Origin: Siphlonurus alternatus
Lineage: Eukaryota > Arthropoda > Insecta > Ephemeroptera > Siphlonuridae
Direction: 5' to 3'
Length of the DNA stretch: 64,000 nt
Assembly (NCBI GenBank): GCA_949825025.1
Contig: OX463788.1
Location: 24,880,069 to 24,944,068, forward strand
Positions 1 to 10,808 of this stretch are shown one piece after another. Every line of letters begins with the position of its first letter. Positions within the stretch are counted from its first letter, which is position 1. The notes beneath the pieces were generated by a model. It ran no database searches. It saw only the letters and a list, made by a program, of their open reading frames with translations, and was not told the DNA's origin. Position numbers and translations under genes: made by a program.

Positions 1-548
1 GTTGGTTGGTTGGTTGGTTGGTTGGTTGGTTGGTTGGTTGGTTGGTTGGTTGGTTGGTTGGTTGGTTGGTTGGTTGGTTGGTTGGTTGGTTGGTTGGTTG
101 GTTGGTTGGTTGGTTGGTTGGTTGGTTGGTTGGTTGGTTGGTTGGTTGGTTGGTTGGTTGGTTGGTTGGTTGGTTGGTTGGTTGGTTGGTTGGTTGGTTG
201 GTTGGTTGGTTGGTTGGTTGGTTGGTTGGTTGGTTGGTTGGTTGGTTGGTTGGTTGGTTGGTTGGTTGGTTGGTTGGTTGGTTGGTTGGTTGGTTGGTTG
301 GTTGGTTGGTTGGTTGGTTGGTTGGTTGGTTGGTTGGTTGGTTGGTTGGTTGGTTGGTTGGTTGGTTGGTTGGTTGGTTGGTTGGTTGGTTGGTTGGTTG
401 GTTGGTTGGTTGGTTGGTTGGTTGGTTGGTTGGTTGGTTGGTTGGTTGGTTGGTTGGTTGGTTGGTTGGTTGGTTGGTTGGTTGGTTGGTTGGTTGGTTG
501 GTTGGTTGGTTGGTTGGTTGGTTGGTTGGTTGGTTGGTTGGTTGGTTG
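1..548. repeat. (GTTG)n microsatellite, about 137 units
   Basis: An essentially perfect GTTG tetranucleotide tract starts at the window edge, so its true length is unknown. Read on the minus strand it is (CAAC)n. It directly abuts the 3' end of a SINE whose other copy in this window ends in a short ACCAACCAACC tail, so the tract is best read as a hugely expanded SINE tail. All three forward frames are open only because the unit lacks stop codons; the resulting Val-Gly-Trp-Leu repeats are not a gene. Confidence 0.95.
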
Positions 549-619
549 GGTTACCAATGGCGGAACTTGTTTTTCAACATTGTTCACAGTGCTCTCTGGG
601 GCTCCTAATACCCAGTCTG
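549..619 (-). mobile_element. 3' end of a tRNA-derived SINE (5'-truncated)
   Basis: The reverse complement matches the last 70 bases of the complete SINE at 2691-3010: the shared block runs from CAGACTGGG through GCCCCAGAGAGCACTG to CCATTGGTAACC. Similarity stops at about 619, so this copy is 5'-truncated. Its 3' side passes straight into the (GTTG)n tract. Confidence 0.88.
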
Positions 620-797
620 TATCGGAAAAAAATTGGAGTTGGGGAAGGGGGGGTCATTTATGGATGCCATAAGAAAGAACTGGGAAGAGGAAAGTTAGAC
701 CCACCCACTGACCATGTATTGAACCCTTGCATATACCCTACACAATTTATCTTGACCAATTCAATTTAGTTTCCCTGTCCATCTCATTTGTCAACTC
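620..797. other. Unassigned sequence beside the SINE
   Basis: No gene or repeat structure was recognised here. It lies in the presumed HOOK intron region between the SINE fragment and the first TTAA MITE. No HOOK exon was seen on the minus strand. Confidence 0.4.
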
Positions 798-801
798 TTA
801 A

Positions 802-1094
802 AGGAAGGTAACTCACTCAATGTTAAAAAAAAAAAAAAAAAAAATACGTCACAAGAAATTTATGAACAAAATTTAAAATGTTCTCCTCTACACCCCCTAT
901 AAGTAGCTAAAATATCAGGTATACAAATTCCAGCTATTTTTTAAGCAATGGATTTTCAAAGTTGACTACTTTAACATGGAGAAATGGAACTTTCATGTTA
1001 AATTAGTCAACTTTAAAAATTCATAACTCAAAAACTAGCCTGAATTTGTGTACCTGATATTTTTGCTAATGATGGAGGATGTAGAAGAGAACAT

Positions 1095-1137
<43 letters not shown>

Positions 1138-1200
1138 TTTTTTTTTTCATAATTTTCCTGTGTGGGATTTTTTTTTAACATTGGGCGTGTTACCTTACAC
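802..1200. mobile_element. Palindromic MITE, TTAA target site (copy 1)
   Basis: TTAA flanks both ends (798-801 and 1201-1204). The two halves are inverted copies: both arms carry ATGTTAAA near the ends, a block around TCTCCTCTACACCCCC, and GTTGACTACTTTAACATGG near the centre. It is the most diverged family member; others are at 50403-50539 (half), 54873-55219, 57490-57583 (half) and 60780-63977. An ATT trinucleotide run at about 1100-1135 lies in the right arm. TTAA TSDs are typical of piggyBac-type elements. No coding sequence, so non-autonomous. Confidence 0.82.
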
Positions 1201-1204
1201 TTAA

Positions 1205-1434
1205 ACTGTAAATTATACTATAGTTCTTTTTTTTTTTCAATTTCTTATTTGTATAAGTAAAAAAAAAAAAAATAAATAAATAAATAATAGCCAAAGTAAT
1301 ATGAAATTCCAGGAAATAGCAGGATAACTTATAATACCAACGGGGCTTTAAAAAGTGTTTCATTATTTTCATTGTATTGGCAACAATATGTATAGTATTT
1401 GTGAAGTGAAAGACAATAGATGCTGCTTAGAACT
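1205..1434. other. AT-rich sequence with poly-T and poly-A runs
   Basis: Low-complexity T and A runs at about 1226-1275 and no recognisable gene or RNA. A short minus-strand open frame here is rich in Phe, Lys and Tyr and reflects base composition only. Confidence 0.5.
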
Positions 1435-1442
1435 GTTATCAT

Positions 1443-2082
1443 TAGAGACCGGATTTTTAAGCTGTAAAAACCATATTTTAAGCGCTTAATTCAGCTCTAA
1501 TAATTATGCAAATTAAGCTGCATTAAGCTGTTAAAAGTTAATTAAGCCTGATACGGCTTTTTGGTTTTTATTGCATATTTGCAAAGATAATACCATAAAA
1601 TATGTTTTAAATATTTATTTACGACAGAATTTACTCTTGTATATACCTAAATTATTGTCACGTGACAGCAATTACGCACGGTGATTGAATAAAAATGGGA
1701 CAAATTTACGCACAAAAGTTGAAAATTGGCGTTCGTGACTGCACCATAGTACCTAGAGCCACCATGAGGAGAAAAGTTGCGGCATTATACAACCCTTTTT
1801 TTTTTTTTTACCAAATACATTACGTCTTCACTATATCAAAATTGATCGTGTTTTCCTACATTTTGTGAAAAAAGTGCATTTTAAGCAAAAAAAATTGTGT
1901 TTTAAGCCTTAAAAGCCACATTTTGTTGGTTTAAGCCGTAACCCCTAAATTAAGGTTTTTTAAGCTGTAAAAAAGATGCTATTTTTGGCCATAAAAATGC
2001 ATGATTCATGGACATCTTTCATTACTTTTGATGTGCTATTAATTTCTAAAAATCGTTACAGCTTAAAAATCCGGTCCCTATA
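1443..2082. mobile_element. hAT-type MITE, 8-bp TSD GTTATCAT
   Basis: An identical 8-bp duplication, GTTATCAT, lies at 1435-1442 and 2083-2090. The ends are inverted copies sharing GACCGGATTTTTAAGCTGTAA (left 1446 on, right to about 2079). Eight-bp TSDs and ends of the TA(T)AGGG type are characteristic of the hAT superfamily. The 640-bp interior has repeated 'TTTTAAGC' stretches and no transposase reading frame, so it is non-autonomous. Confidence 0.85.
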
Positions 2083-2090
2083 GTTATCAT

Positions 2091-2676
2091 ACATATTTTG
2101 TGCTAAACGCCTTTTACGACGTCATCCATAAGCTTCCGCCTGCCTTTTATGATATCATTCATAAGCTTGCGTATAGACACTTTTGAAAACCCTTTCAGTA
2201 CATTGTAGTGTTGGCTTATGAGATATTTTAATTGTGGCTGCAGAGTTTTAGTGGCCAAACCAATAATGGTGCTTTTTAACATTCTAAAAGATTTTACAAA
2301 AAAATACAAAAATACTGGTTTACAGAAATAGATAAGTTATTTTATATATAATTACAAATGTCATTAAATTATTAAAATAAATGTAGGAAAATGTCTCGGT
2401 GGTTGCAATTATCAGAATTATAATTTAATGAAAATCCAAAACATAAACGTTGCATTCTCAGCTGTTTCACCTCTTAATAAAATATCTATTTATCTACCTA
2501 TATATGTATATAATAGTTATGGATTGAAGCTATAAGATGACTATAGCCATTTGTCATGACCTATACTTGTCATTGGTTTGGGCTCAGCAAGTCACCAGCC
2601 AAAACTCGGGAGACATTCATTGACTCTTATTTTACATGTTCAACAATGAAATCAAATTCACATTTTTAAGCAGTTT
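2091..2676. repeat. HOOK intron sequence with a dispersed TGACGTCA-type repeat
   Basis: From 2101 to about 2205 there are two near-tandem copies of a motif 'AAACGCCTTTTACGACGTCATCCATAAGC' (split here only as a description: AAACGCC, then GACGTCATCC, then ATAAGC). Related sequence occurs at 4700-4735 and, inverted, at 5860-5915. The rest shows nothing recognisable. A 68-residue open frame on the minus strand overlaps the repeat and is not supported as a gene. Confidence 0.4.
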
Positions 2677-2690
2677 CAAATGTAGTTTAA

Positions 2691-3010
2691 CCTGCTCTTT
2701 GGTGTAGTAGTTAGTACACTTGGCTCTCGTCCGAGAGGTCCCCGGATCAAATCCCGAATACGGCAGACTTTTCGCGACTTGGAATGGGTGTGACTGGCTA
2801 CTACATGAAAGAGTTGGTAAGAGGAAGGCAGCTTATGGCTGTCTATACTCCGCTGGGGTGATTAAGACCGCGGAATGTTGTGCAAACAACATACGTGCCC
2901 TGCTAAGAAACGGTACTTAACTGTCTGGCGTGCAGACTGGGTATTAGGAGCCCCAGAGAGCACTGTGAACAATGTTGAAAAACAAGTTCCGCCATTGGTA
3001 ACCAACCAAC
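2691..3010 (+). mobile_element. Complete tRNA-derived SINE with 14-bp TSD
   Basis: The head has Pol III promoter boxes: an A-box-like TGGTGTAGTAGTTAGTAC at about 2699 and a B-box-like GGATCAAATCC at about 2744. A tRNA-unrelated body follows, and the tail is ACCAACCAACC. The target duplication CAAATGTAGTTTAA is exact at 2677-2690 and 3011-3024, which fixes both ends. The body's 3' 70 bases match the fragment at 549-619. It lies within the HOOK intron downstream of exon 2. A short plus-strand open frame in it is incidental. Confidence 0.93.
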
Positions 3011-3213
3011 CAAATGTAGTTTAAATCCTTCCTGTACTGAAGGGGGTCTTCATTTGTCGTGTTTACATATATTGGCAATAATGCATTAAATTAAATCGTA
3101 TAAAATAAAATATTTTATCTTTGTAGTGATGGAACATAATATCATAATATAATAATATCAATTTTTAAGTAAAAGAAGAAAGTTTAATTATTACTTGTTT
3201 GTGCTGTCATACC

Positions 3214-4667
3214 CAGTGGTGAAAGTAGTTTCAAATTCTTACCAGTGCGCTTCAGATAGAGGCCTGAAGGGCCCAAACCCCCGCCGGAGGCGCGATTTTT
3301 TGGGAAAAAGGGGCGTGGCTTATTTTTTTTAATTGAAAGTTGCACTAAAATTGATTTATAATTAATTTTTTAAATAGAGTGAGCGATTACATTTTTTTAA
3401 AGAATTTATTTTCTAAAAATATTTTAAAACCTGATGCCCTCTATTAATTAAGAAATGAAAACCAAAAATTTCCCAAAGTTGGTGTTTCGGAGGCGTTTAA
3501 CATGCAAAATTTTGGCACAGAAAACAGCTTTTTACTTAAACTTTACTTGAACTATGGTACCAATTAAAAAATACGTACGTAATCTATGATAAATTCATTA
3601 ATGGATTTTTTAATTATAAATAAAATATTTTTTTACGGAGCCGTTTTTCCAGAAAAAATATTGAAAATCCCACAAAATAAGTAAAATTAAATAATTATTC
3701 AAACTTTTAACAGATTAAAAAAAATGTAGTGTCGCATATTAAATTGCATGATAAAAAAAATATTCAAAAATATCTGTGCTGGCTAATGAAAATTAAAACA
3801 CAACTTTTAATATGAAAAAAAATCGCAAACAAGTTGTCTATGTCTATAGCAGCAGTGTTAATACAATAAAATTATTTTAATGAACTGTTTCACAATTTAG
3901 AATATTCTATAAATTTAATTAATTTAATAAATGATACATTTTTTTAAATAATTAAATTATCGTTTAAAATGTCTCAAAAATTAATTTAATAAAAAAATTC
4001 CAAAAAGATGAATAGGTTACAATTTTAAAAAGGTGATAACGACTACCAATTTATAGGAAAATTGAGGATAAAATAGTAAACCCAGTAAGCAGTAAACCTA
4101 CAGATATTTAAAAAATATATATAAAAAATTCTTTGATTAAAAAAATTTAAAAAAATTACATAATAAATAAATATGTTCTCAGGCTCGCGCGCCAATAAAA
4201 AAAAGCTAGGCGTTTGTGAGAAAAATATTAAAATTAACTTTTTTATCGTAGTCTTTTAAAATAATGTTTTACTGTAGCACTTACTATTTATTTATAATGC
4301 AACAATTTTGTATCACAAATTGTCAATTTATTTTTATCTTTTACCAAAGAAAAATATAAATAAAAGTAAATACATTCAACATGGATTTCAATTACTTTTT
4401 TTTAGTACAAAATTTTGACTTTAAAAGAAAGTACGTGCAAGTTAAAACTTCGTGAGATAAATAAAATCAAAGTACAAGAACATGTATTGAGCATGATTAT
4501 AATGGTTTATAATGTGATCTGTTCACACTTGCAAATATTGTATTTTTCATGAAAAATTATTGATTTTTTTAGTAAATTTCGATCAGTGTCTTACCAGTGC
4601 GCCGCACTGGCGTCAAATGTCTTACCAGTGCGGCGCACTGGTGCGCACCGGCTTACTTTCACCACTG
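3214..4667. mobile_element. Non-autonomous hAT element, 8-bp TSD GTCATACC
   Basis: The 8-bp duplication GTCATACC is exact at 3206-3213 and 4668-4675. Termini are CAGTGGTGAAAGTA and its inverse TACTTTCACCACTG. Subterminal CTTACCAGTGCGC motifs repeat at both ends (left about 3239, right about 4592 and 4621). The 1.45-kb interior is very AT-rich with no transposase frame. A GC-rich block at 3255-3320 resembles one in the hAT element at 53656-54816, so the two may be related. Confidence 0.9.
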
Positions 4668-4815
4668 GTCATACCTCACATGTATGTCCCTAGTTGACAG
4701 AAGAGTCATAATGCTAAATGTCGTTCATGACGTCACCAATAAGCATATTTACAAATATTGAGGCCCCCATCGGTATATATTTTTTGCAATCTAAAAAGTA
4801 AAGAATTATGCTTAC

Positions 4816-6435
4816 ATTTGATGCAAAACTTTGGCAATAGCTACTCCGTCACTTAGTTCTTGCATAGAAGAGCATTCATCTAGTTGAAATGTTTTCAGCT
4901 AAAACAAAAAAATAGTTTCCATACAGTATGTACATGCAGTACATCAATGTAGAGAAAAAGTAGAGAAAGTAGAAAATAGAAAAAGTAGAGAAAAATTGCC
5001 TCGGACATCAACGACTGAGGTAATAATGCTGCTGAATTACCTCACAAGGGATATGGTGCTATATGTTATTTTTTAAATAAATAAACAAAGAAACAAATAA
5101 AATAAATAAAAAATACTGTAAATAAATAAATTTAATTACTATTTAATTTTAAATTTGCAAGCATTTGCTCACCTCAGAAATTTGTATTTCTTCTATGTTT
5201 AATTTTAAATTATTTTTTTAATGTTTTGTACAACATGCTACATTATTAATTGAAATAATGCTACATTATTTCAAACCTAAGTTTATGTTTGGCTGTGGCT
5301 GTGGAGATCAATTCTATGATAATTTTCAATGTAAACCGAAGCTTAAATTAAATGTAAGTCGTCTTCCGCAAATTCTGCGCTTGCTTAAACGCCATATATG
5401 TATGCCACTTCCATTTTGGAAACAAATTATTTCCATACATAAGCTAATTAAGGTTTGAAATACTGTAAGACATGGCTGTATCCTGTATTTCCAACAAAAA
5501 GGATGCCGGCAGTCATTGCAACTCGAGGGGGTGGACATCACACAAAAATAAACAAATTAACGAATGAATGAGGAATGAATGATATGAATGAATGATACAA
5601 GGGAAAATGTGTGAAAATGTGCAGGACCCATATGCATACACCACAGAGAGGAACGGGAAGAAGGAAATGTATCATACTGTAAATAACATTTACAAAGAGG
5701 AGACTACTTAGACTACTCTCATACATGGATCTCAAACTTCAATTGTTTCTTATATGATTTGACTCATATCTAGAAATTTTCAGGACAGAAGTTCATAAAT
5801 TCTGGGCATAGTCAAACATAAAATATACACGCAGGTATATGTACCAAAGGGGGTTTAAAAAATGTCTATACAAAGGCCTTATGGGTGATGTCATAAAAGA
5901 CGTTTGGCATCAAGGTATGATTGATAAGATAAGCAGCATCGACTGACCACAAATACAACACACATCAATGCAAATCAATGTACACAACAAGACACTTTTT
6001 AAACCCCCTTCGGTACAGTACAAACCGTAGTCAGTGGCTTAACCAAAACAAAAACTTGGAGGGGATTCCTCACCTTTGGGGGGAATAGAGGAGGAGGGAG
6101 GGTCATAAAAAGTAAGTGGGTGTAGGAAAAAGGTGGACCGGTGCATTTTTCCTTATACGGTGACTGATTGAAGGAGTTACCAATTATCTACTTTGATTGA
6201 AGAGGTGTCTACGGCTATGCCACTGTATTACAGTAGAACGCTGATGTGGCCTCTACCACGGTATGCATATTTTAACACACTTCATCTCTAATCTTATCAT
6301 GCAATTCAGCAATATGTATGATACAATATATGAATTAATACAGTACTACCTAAAATATACAGTATATAGCTCTTTTCTTACCCATTTTAGAAGACTCTCT
6401 GCATGTATTGACGGTCTGGCATCCAGTCTTTCCAT
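4816..6435 (-). CDS. HOOK: HOOK-family microtubule-tethering protein, first two coding exons (gene continues beyond the left edge)
   Basis: Two exons join in frame on the minus strand. Exon 1 (6435-6382) encodes MERLDARPSIHAESLLKW and ends at a GTAAGA donor. Exon 2 (4898-4816) follows an AG acceptor, encodes LKTFQLDECSSMQELSDGVA and then IAKVLHQ, and ends with two bases of the next codon at a GTAAGC donor. The joined N-terminus matches the start of the N-terminal HOOK (calponin-homology-like) domain: a short leader, a 'SL..WL.TF' helix, then 'L.DGVA.A.VLHQI'. In animals HOOK proteins link cargo to dynein and microtubules through this domain, with a coiled coil behind it. No exon 3 was found between 1 and 4815, so the rest probably lies left of the window. 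The 1.48-kb intron between the exons has no large insertion. Confidence 0.85.
4899..6381. other. HOOK intron 1 content
   Basis: Sequence between the two HOOK exons. It holds a fragment (5840-6012) related in inverse orientation to the repeat at 2101-2205, including a CATAAAAGACGTTTGGCA block. At about 6030-6228 is a possible small element beginning CAGTGGCTTAACC and ending ATGCCACTG, but without a clear target duplication. Overlapping short open frames at 5258-5735 on both strands show no recognisable domain. Confidence 0.45.
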
Positions 6436-6607
6436 ATTGTGATAGTATTTTAATTGGGAGTCTTTGTATGTATTTCACAGATAGTTAGATGAAAAATATT
6501 TGAGACAGCTAAATACACAAAAACAAAAATAACCTATATTAAAATGTCATTATCACATGTATATGCATACTTATTAATTATTATGATACTGGCAGATATC
6601 ACCCCTT

Positions 6608-6933
6608 GGACAACATACATGAAAAAATTTTATTGCAGAAATGAATAGAGGGCACCAAATTATGCTACTCTGAATTTTGTCAGATTTTTTTGAGACCCGG
6701 AACTATTTTTAAATAATTATTGAAAGTCCTGTGATTTCAGTTGGCACCCCTGCAGCCTTAATAAAAAGGATAGAGAATGGACGCCTGTTGACGCCTCCAG
6801 GGGGCGTGGACGCACTTTCAATAATTATTTAAAAATAATTCTGGGTTTCAAAAAAATCTGAAAAAATTCATGGTAGCATAATTTGGTACCCTCTATTCAT
6901 TTCTGCAATAAAAAATTTTCATGTATGTTGTCC
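6608..6933. mobile_element. Foldback MITE, GGACAAC ends (copy 1)
   Basis: The two halves are inverted copies: GGACAACATACATGAAAAAA at the left answers its inverse ending GTTGTCC at the right, and both arms contain ATTGCAGAAATGAATAGAGG-type and TTTTTGAGACCC-type sequence. Arms are about 140 bp around a GC-richer centre (about 6745-6805). Family members are at 38818-39140 and 39676-40466. No coding sequence. The target duplication is unclear. Confidence 0.8.
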
Positions 6934-7307
6934 ATTATACTTATTACAAATAAATAAAGTATAATTCGTATGTTAAATTCGTCTAATTTAGTATCATTTC
7001 TGAATGATTAATATACTAAATTACATGATTAATTAAACTAGTTTAATTTTATTATACTAAATTATAGAAATAGTATACCTCTTTAAATCATTTCGAGGCA
7101 ATCATATAGGGTTCAATATGTCACTTATTTTTTTTACTTTGAAAAAATGCTATTTTTGGAAAAATGCTTTTCTATAATTTAGTATAATAAAATAAAAACT
7201 AGTATAATTAATCTGTAATTTAGTATATTAATCATTCAGAAATTATACTAAATTAGACAAATTTAACATACGAATTATACTTTATTAATTTGTAATAAGT
7301 ATAATTC
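6934..7307. mobile_element. AT-rich palindromic MITE
   Basis: An inverted repeat whose outer ends are ATTATACTTATTACAA and its reverse complement. The arms run to about 7070 and from about 7165, and include repeated ATACTAAATTA blocks in both orientations. It directly abuts the preceding foldback, so one may have inserted at the end of the other. No coding sequence. Confidence 0.75.
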
Positions 7308-7499
7308 CTTTTTACCAGGGACGTACTGTAAATATTATTATTTTTTTGTACTGCAGCATCATACATTTGATGCATTTAGTGTGCAGTAGAAAAATTTAGC
7401 TAAGCTCAACTTTTTACATAGAAACTTATTGCGTTTCTACAGAATAAATTCAATATTATTTTTGGTAATTATATGTACATATGCATACAAATTTAAAAT

Positions 7500-7854
7500 A
7501 GAATAAACAATAGATCCAGTGATTGGCAAAGAGAGCAAGTGTATATATTCGCTAATTCCAAATTTCCATGCACAATGGGAAGCTTCAACACTGACGACAC
7601 AATTCTCTCAGCCAATGACAATCTAGCGCGCTGCGCGCGACGACATGTTCTACCAAGCTCCCTATCCTTTAAGCCAGCGGTACCTGGTTTTTAATTTTTT
7701 CCTACGGTTCTTATAAAGTGCAAGACTAATAATTCATACGAGCCACGGGAAAGATCACTTTACACGACATAAAAAATATTCGAAATTTTGTGCAGCATAG
7801 AATTTGAATGAAAAAATAAATAAGATTTTTCTCCTAACGAATCTTACGGAGCGA
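7500..7854. promoter_or_regulatory. Candidate promoter zone (possibly bidirectional)
   Basis: A locally CpG-containing stretch in AT-rich surroundings. There is an inverted CCAAT (GATTGGC, about 7520), a direct CCAAT in GCCAATGAC (about 7612), and GCGCGCTGCGCGCG (about 7626). It lies 1.1 kb upstream of the HOOK start codon (minus strand) and directly upstream of a possible plus-strand first exon. No TATA box is evident. A promoter role is inferred from composition only. Confidence 0.4.
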
Positions 7855-7881
7855 TGTCAGAATGCGGCGCTGCGGCATTTG
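7855..7881 (+). other. Possible first coding exon of an unidentified plus-strand gene
   Basis: ATG TCA GAA TGC GGC GCT encodes MSECGAAAF and runs straight into a good GTAAGT donor at 7882. It is GC-rich against its surroundings and follows the CpG-containing zone. No second exon with a matching phase could be identified, so this is a weak call. Confidence 0.3.
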
Positions 7882-8166
7882 TAAGTTGAAGCTTGTCATT
7901 ATAAAATCACTATTTCTCTATGATATGATATGTGATATGTAATGTATACTTGCATAAAATATTTATATACAAATATACAATATATGAATATACAGTTAAT
8001 ACAGTAGTGATTAAAAATATTCAAATATGCATAATATATGTATAATAGTATCATACAGCATACTTATAATGGGTATGATATGTATTGCAGAATTATCATG
8101 ACTAGCTATCACACATACCGTATGATATACTGTAATTATTATATGCATACAGCATAATTATGCATA
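7882..8166. other. AT-rich sequence with repeated TATGCATAC-type motifs
   Basis: Dense runs of ATATG, TATAC and GCATAC motifs, including near-palindromic TATGCATAC. The same motif class recurs near 10840, 17270, 27290, 27900, 33560, 37190 and 62770. No gene was seen. Confidence 0.5.
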
Positions 8167-8741
8167 CACCACGCAGCCCGGTAACGGACCCCCCTAAGAC
8201 ATTTTTCACTTTTAACAATTTTTATCTGCCATATTTAGGGTTCTTAAAAATTCGAAAAAGTTATTAACATGTTCAATGGAATGTAGCAATTGAGTTTATC
8301 ATAATTTCAGTTCCATATCAGAGCATTTCTTTGAGTAAAAAAAAATTTTGTGTGGAGGGACATGAAAAAAAAAATGTTCCGGTTTTGGTCCAGGCCTGCT
8401 TTTGGACTCCTTATAGCCAAAAAAAGGAATAAAATAAAATTTTAACCCATTAACCAAATCAGCCTTTTCATAAAAATAAAAACTGCAATATTGTGATATA
8501 TTTTTTACTAGTTAAGAAAAAATAAAAACGAACCATTTGTTAAAAACCCTGTTTTTATTCGTTTTTGATTTTTTTTTAACCATTAAAAAAATTATCAAGG
8601 TATTGCAGTTGTTATTTTCATGGAAGGGAGGGTTTGGTTAATCAGTTACAATTTTCTTTTTTTACTTTTTTTGCCTATAAGGAGCCTAAAAGCAGTTTGG
8701 AACCAAAACAGGGCTAAAATCCAAAACTGGGCTGTGCACTG
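8167..8741. mobile_element. MITE with TA target site (copy 1 of the CAGCCC family)
   Basis: TA flanks both ends (8165-8166, 8742-8743). The left end is CACCACGCAGCCCGGTAACG; the right end is CCAAAACTGGGCTGTGCACTG in reading order. Copies at 17433-17740 (opposite orientation) and 27946-30822 share these ends and also have TA flanks. Internal blocks such as GGAGCCTAAAAGCAG and GGACTCCTTATAGCC are shared. There is no open transposase frame. The TA duplication suggests a Tc1/mariner-like mobiliser. Confidence 0.78.
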
Positions 8742-8787
8742 TATAAAAAACTGAACTGTATCACTATAATACAGTACAGTATGTACG

Positions 8788-10808
8788 TACATTTACAGTA
8801 ATAAAATAAATAAATAATAAAATTAATGCGGCAAATGTGGCTACGCCACGGTGGCTCGCGAAGGGTTTGCTTGTCTCAAAACCCTCTTAAACAACTCATA
8901 ACTCTCCGCTTCAACAACTTCTGCCTTCAGCAAATTCCACTCTCTTACAGTCCTGTTAATGAAGGAATATTTTCCCACATCACTTCTACTGCCGACAAAA
9001 TCCAACTTCCAACTGTGATCACTCCTTCCAATGTAAACACCTGTCTTAATACGAGAGCTCAACTCCCTCCAACCCTCACTATTTCTTGTTATTTTATACA
9101 TAACACCAAGTCTACAATTTCTCCTTCTCTCCTCCAGCAACTGCCCCCCCCAACTTATCAATCATCGCAGTTACACGCTCAAACTCTTTTCTGACCTCCT
9201 TTCCATCTCCCACCAACTTCCATCTTCCCATACGCCCCACAACTCTTCTCGCTGCTCTTCTCTGCACCTTCTCCAACTCCTTCACCCCAACACTCCTGTA
9301 TGGATCCCAAACACTGCATCCATACTCAAGCATCGGTCTCACCATGGCTCTATAAGCGCTATCTCTCACGAACATACTAGCTCCCTTCAGATTTCTCATA
9401 ACAAACTCCAAGAACTTTCTACTCTTAGAAGTAACATACTTAATATGTTCATTCCACATCAATTTTCTATGCAACACCACATTCAAATACTTGTACTTCT
9501 CAACTTCTTTCAAAACTTCACCCCCAATATATACTGCAACACCCTCCATGTCCTTTTCCTGCCAAACACAACCACACAACACTTCGCCACATTCAACTTC
9601 ATCCCATTATCATCAACCCCCCTTGCAAAATATCAAGATCCTGCTGAAGTTCAACAACGTCATCCTCACTTTCCACCTTCCTGTACACAACACTGTCATC
9701 TGCAAACAGTCTCACCTTCGACTTCACTCCTCTATATAAATTATTTCATATAGTCTATAGATTTTGAATAGCAATGAAGCAATAAGTTTTTTTTTTTTAT
9801 TTTATCTATTTTCTATGTCATATTTTGTTTTATATATGTGATTATATATATGATATATTATTATTATGATGTAACAGGCTGTTAGTATCATCTGTTATTT
9901 TATTTTATATTGTTTTATTATCATTTTCTATTGTTCTATTATTCTGTAACTATTATATATGTTTTGTATGTATGTTTTATGTGTTCTATTGTAATGTTTT
10001 TCTATAATGTATGTTTCTAGTGCTGTTAATATGTACACTTTCTGTGTTTAATAAAAGACTAATAATAAATCAGAAATAATAAAGGACCCAAGACACTGCC
10101 CTGGGGAACCCCTGACGATACTCTAACATGGTCTGAAAACGCAGCTCCAACCCTAACTCTCTGCACCCTATCCCTTAGAAAATCCTCAATCAGTGACACC
10201 AACTCCTCATCTCCAACGCAGTGCCGAACCTTATTCACCAACTCCCTATGAGGCACCTTATCAAAAGCTTTTTCAAAATCCAGAAAAATCGCATGCATCT
10301 CTCCCCCAGCATCCAATACATCAGAAAACTCCTATTCTAACCCAGCTAACTGTGTTTCACAAGAAAAATGCTTACGAAAACCATGCTGCTGTCCTCCAAA
10401 GAAACTTGATTCCTCCAACTCCTGGATGACAAATTTCCCTACAACCTTCTCCAACACCTTTGACACCACCGAGGTCAAACTAACTGGCCTATAATTCTTG
10501 GCATCACATTTCGAACCCCCCTTATGTATTGGAATAACCCAAGCCTCCCGCCAACCATCAGGTATCTTACCTGCTGCTAAAATGACCCTAAATAAATGAA
10601 CCAGATACCTGCAATGTAAACCACCATTTAATTTAAAAAATGAACATGAAATATCATCCGGACCTGACGCTTTGCCCTTCACCAAAGACATCAAAGCTCT
10701 CCTCACATCCTTAAATCTCACCCTAAACTTCCTACCTCGATTTGCACTATATAGCCCGTCTCTCACCCTCAACTCCCTGCTCCACCCCTGCCGCTTGAAA
10801 ATCATCAC
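8788..10808 (-). mobile_element. 5'-truncated LINE (CR1/L2-like reverse transcriptase), interrupted
   Basis: Minus-strand frames give an ordered non-LTR reverse transcriptase: palm start with 'NYRPVSLTSVVSKVLEKVV' (10808-10332), 'FLDFEKAFDKVPHRELVNKV' and 'SGVPQGSVLGPLL' (10316-10059), then after an insertion 'KSKVRLFADDSVVY' with catalytic FADD at 9706-9695, then thumb and C-terminus with 'MVRPMLEYGCSVWDPYRSVG' and 'YSFINRTVREWNLL' (9582-8841). The 3' side ends in an A/T-rich TTTA tail near 8790-8820. Frames are broken between segments and the endonuclease is missing, so the copy is dead. Its GC content is higher than the surroundings. Confidence 0.9.
9751..10066 (+). mobile_element. AT-rich insertion splitting the LINE at the RT catalytic region
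   Basis: The LINE reading breaks after '..GPLLFLIYY' at about 10066 and resumes with '..NNLYRGVKSKVRL' at about 9750. The intervening 315 bp is AT-rich and ends on the plus strand with AATAAAAGACTAATAATAA, resembling the 3' end of a retrotransposed transcript or LINE. Its source and exact target duplication were not identified. Confidence 0.55.

Noticed and set aside
2..769. Long open frames with Val-Gly-Trp-Leu repeats
   Set aside because: They arise only because the GTTG microsatellite lacks stop codons in all three frames.
6030..6228. hAT MITE with CAGTGGC ends in HOOK intron 1
   Set aside because: End similarity is only about eight bases and no 8-bp duplication was found, so it is mentioned only as a possibility.
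8826..9194. 122-residue plus-strand frame
   Set aside because: Antisense to the LINE reverse transcriptase C-terminus, which has clear family motifs.
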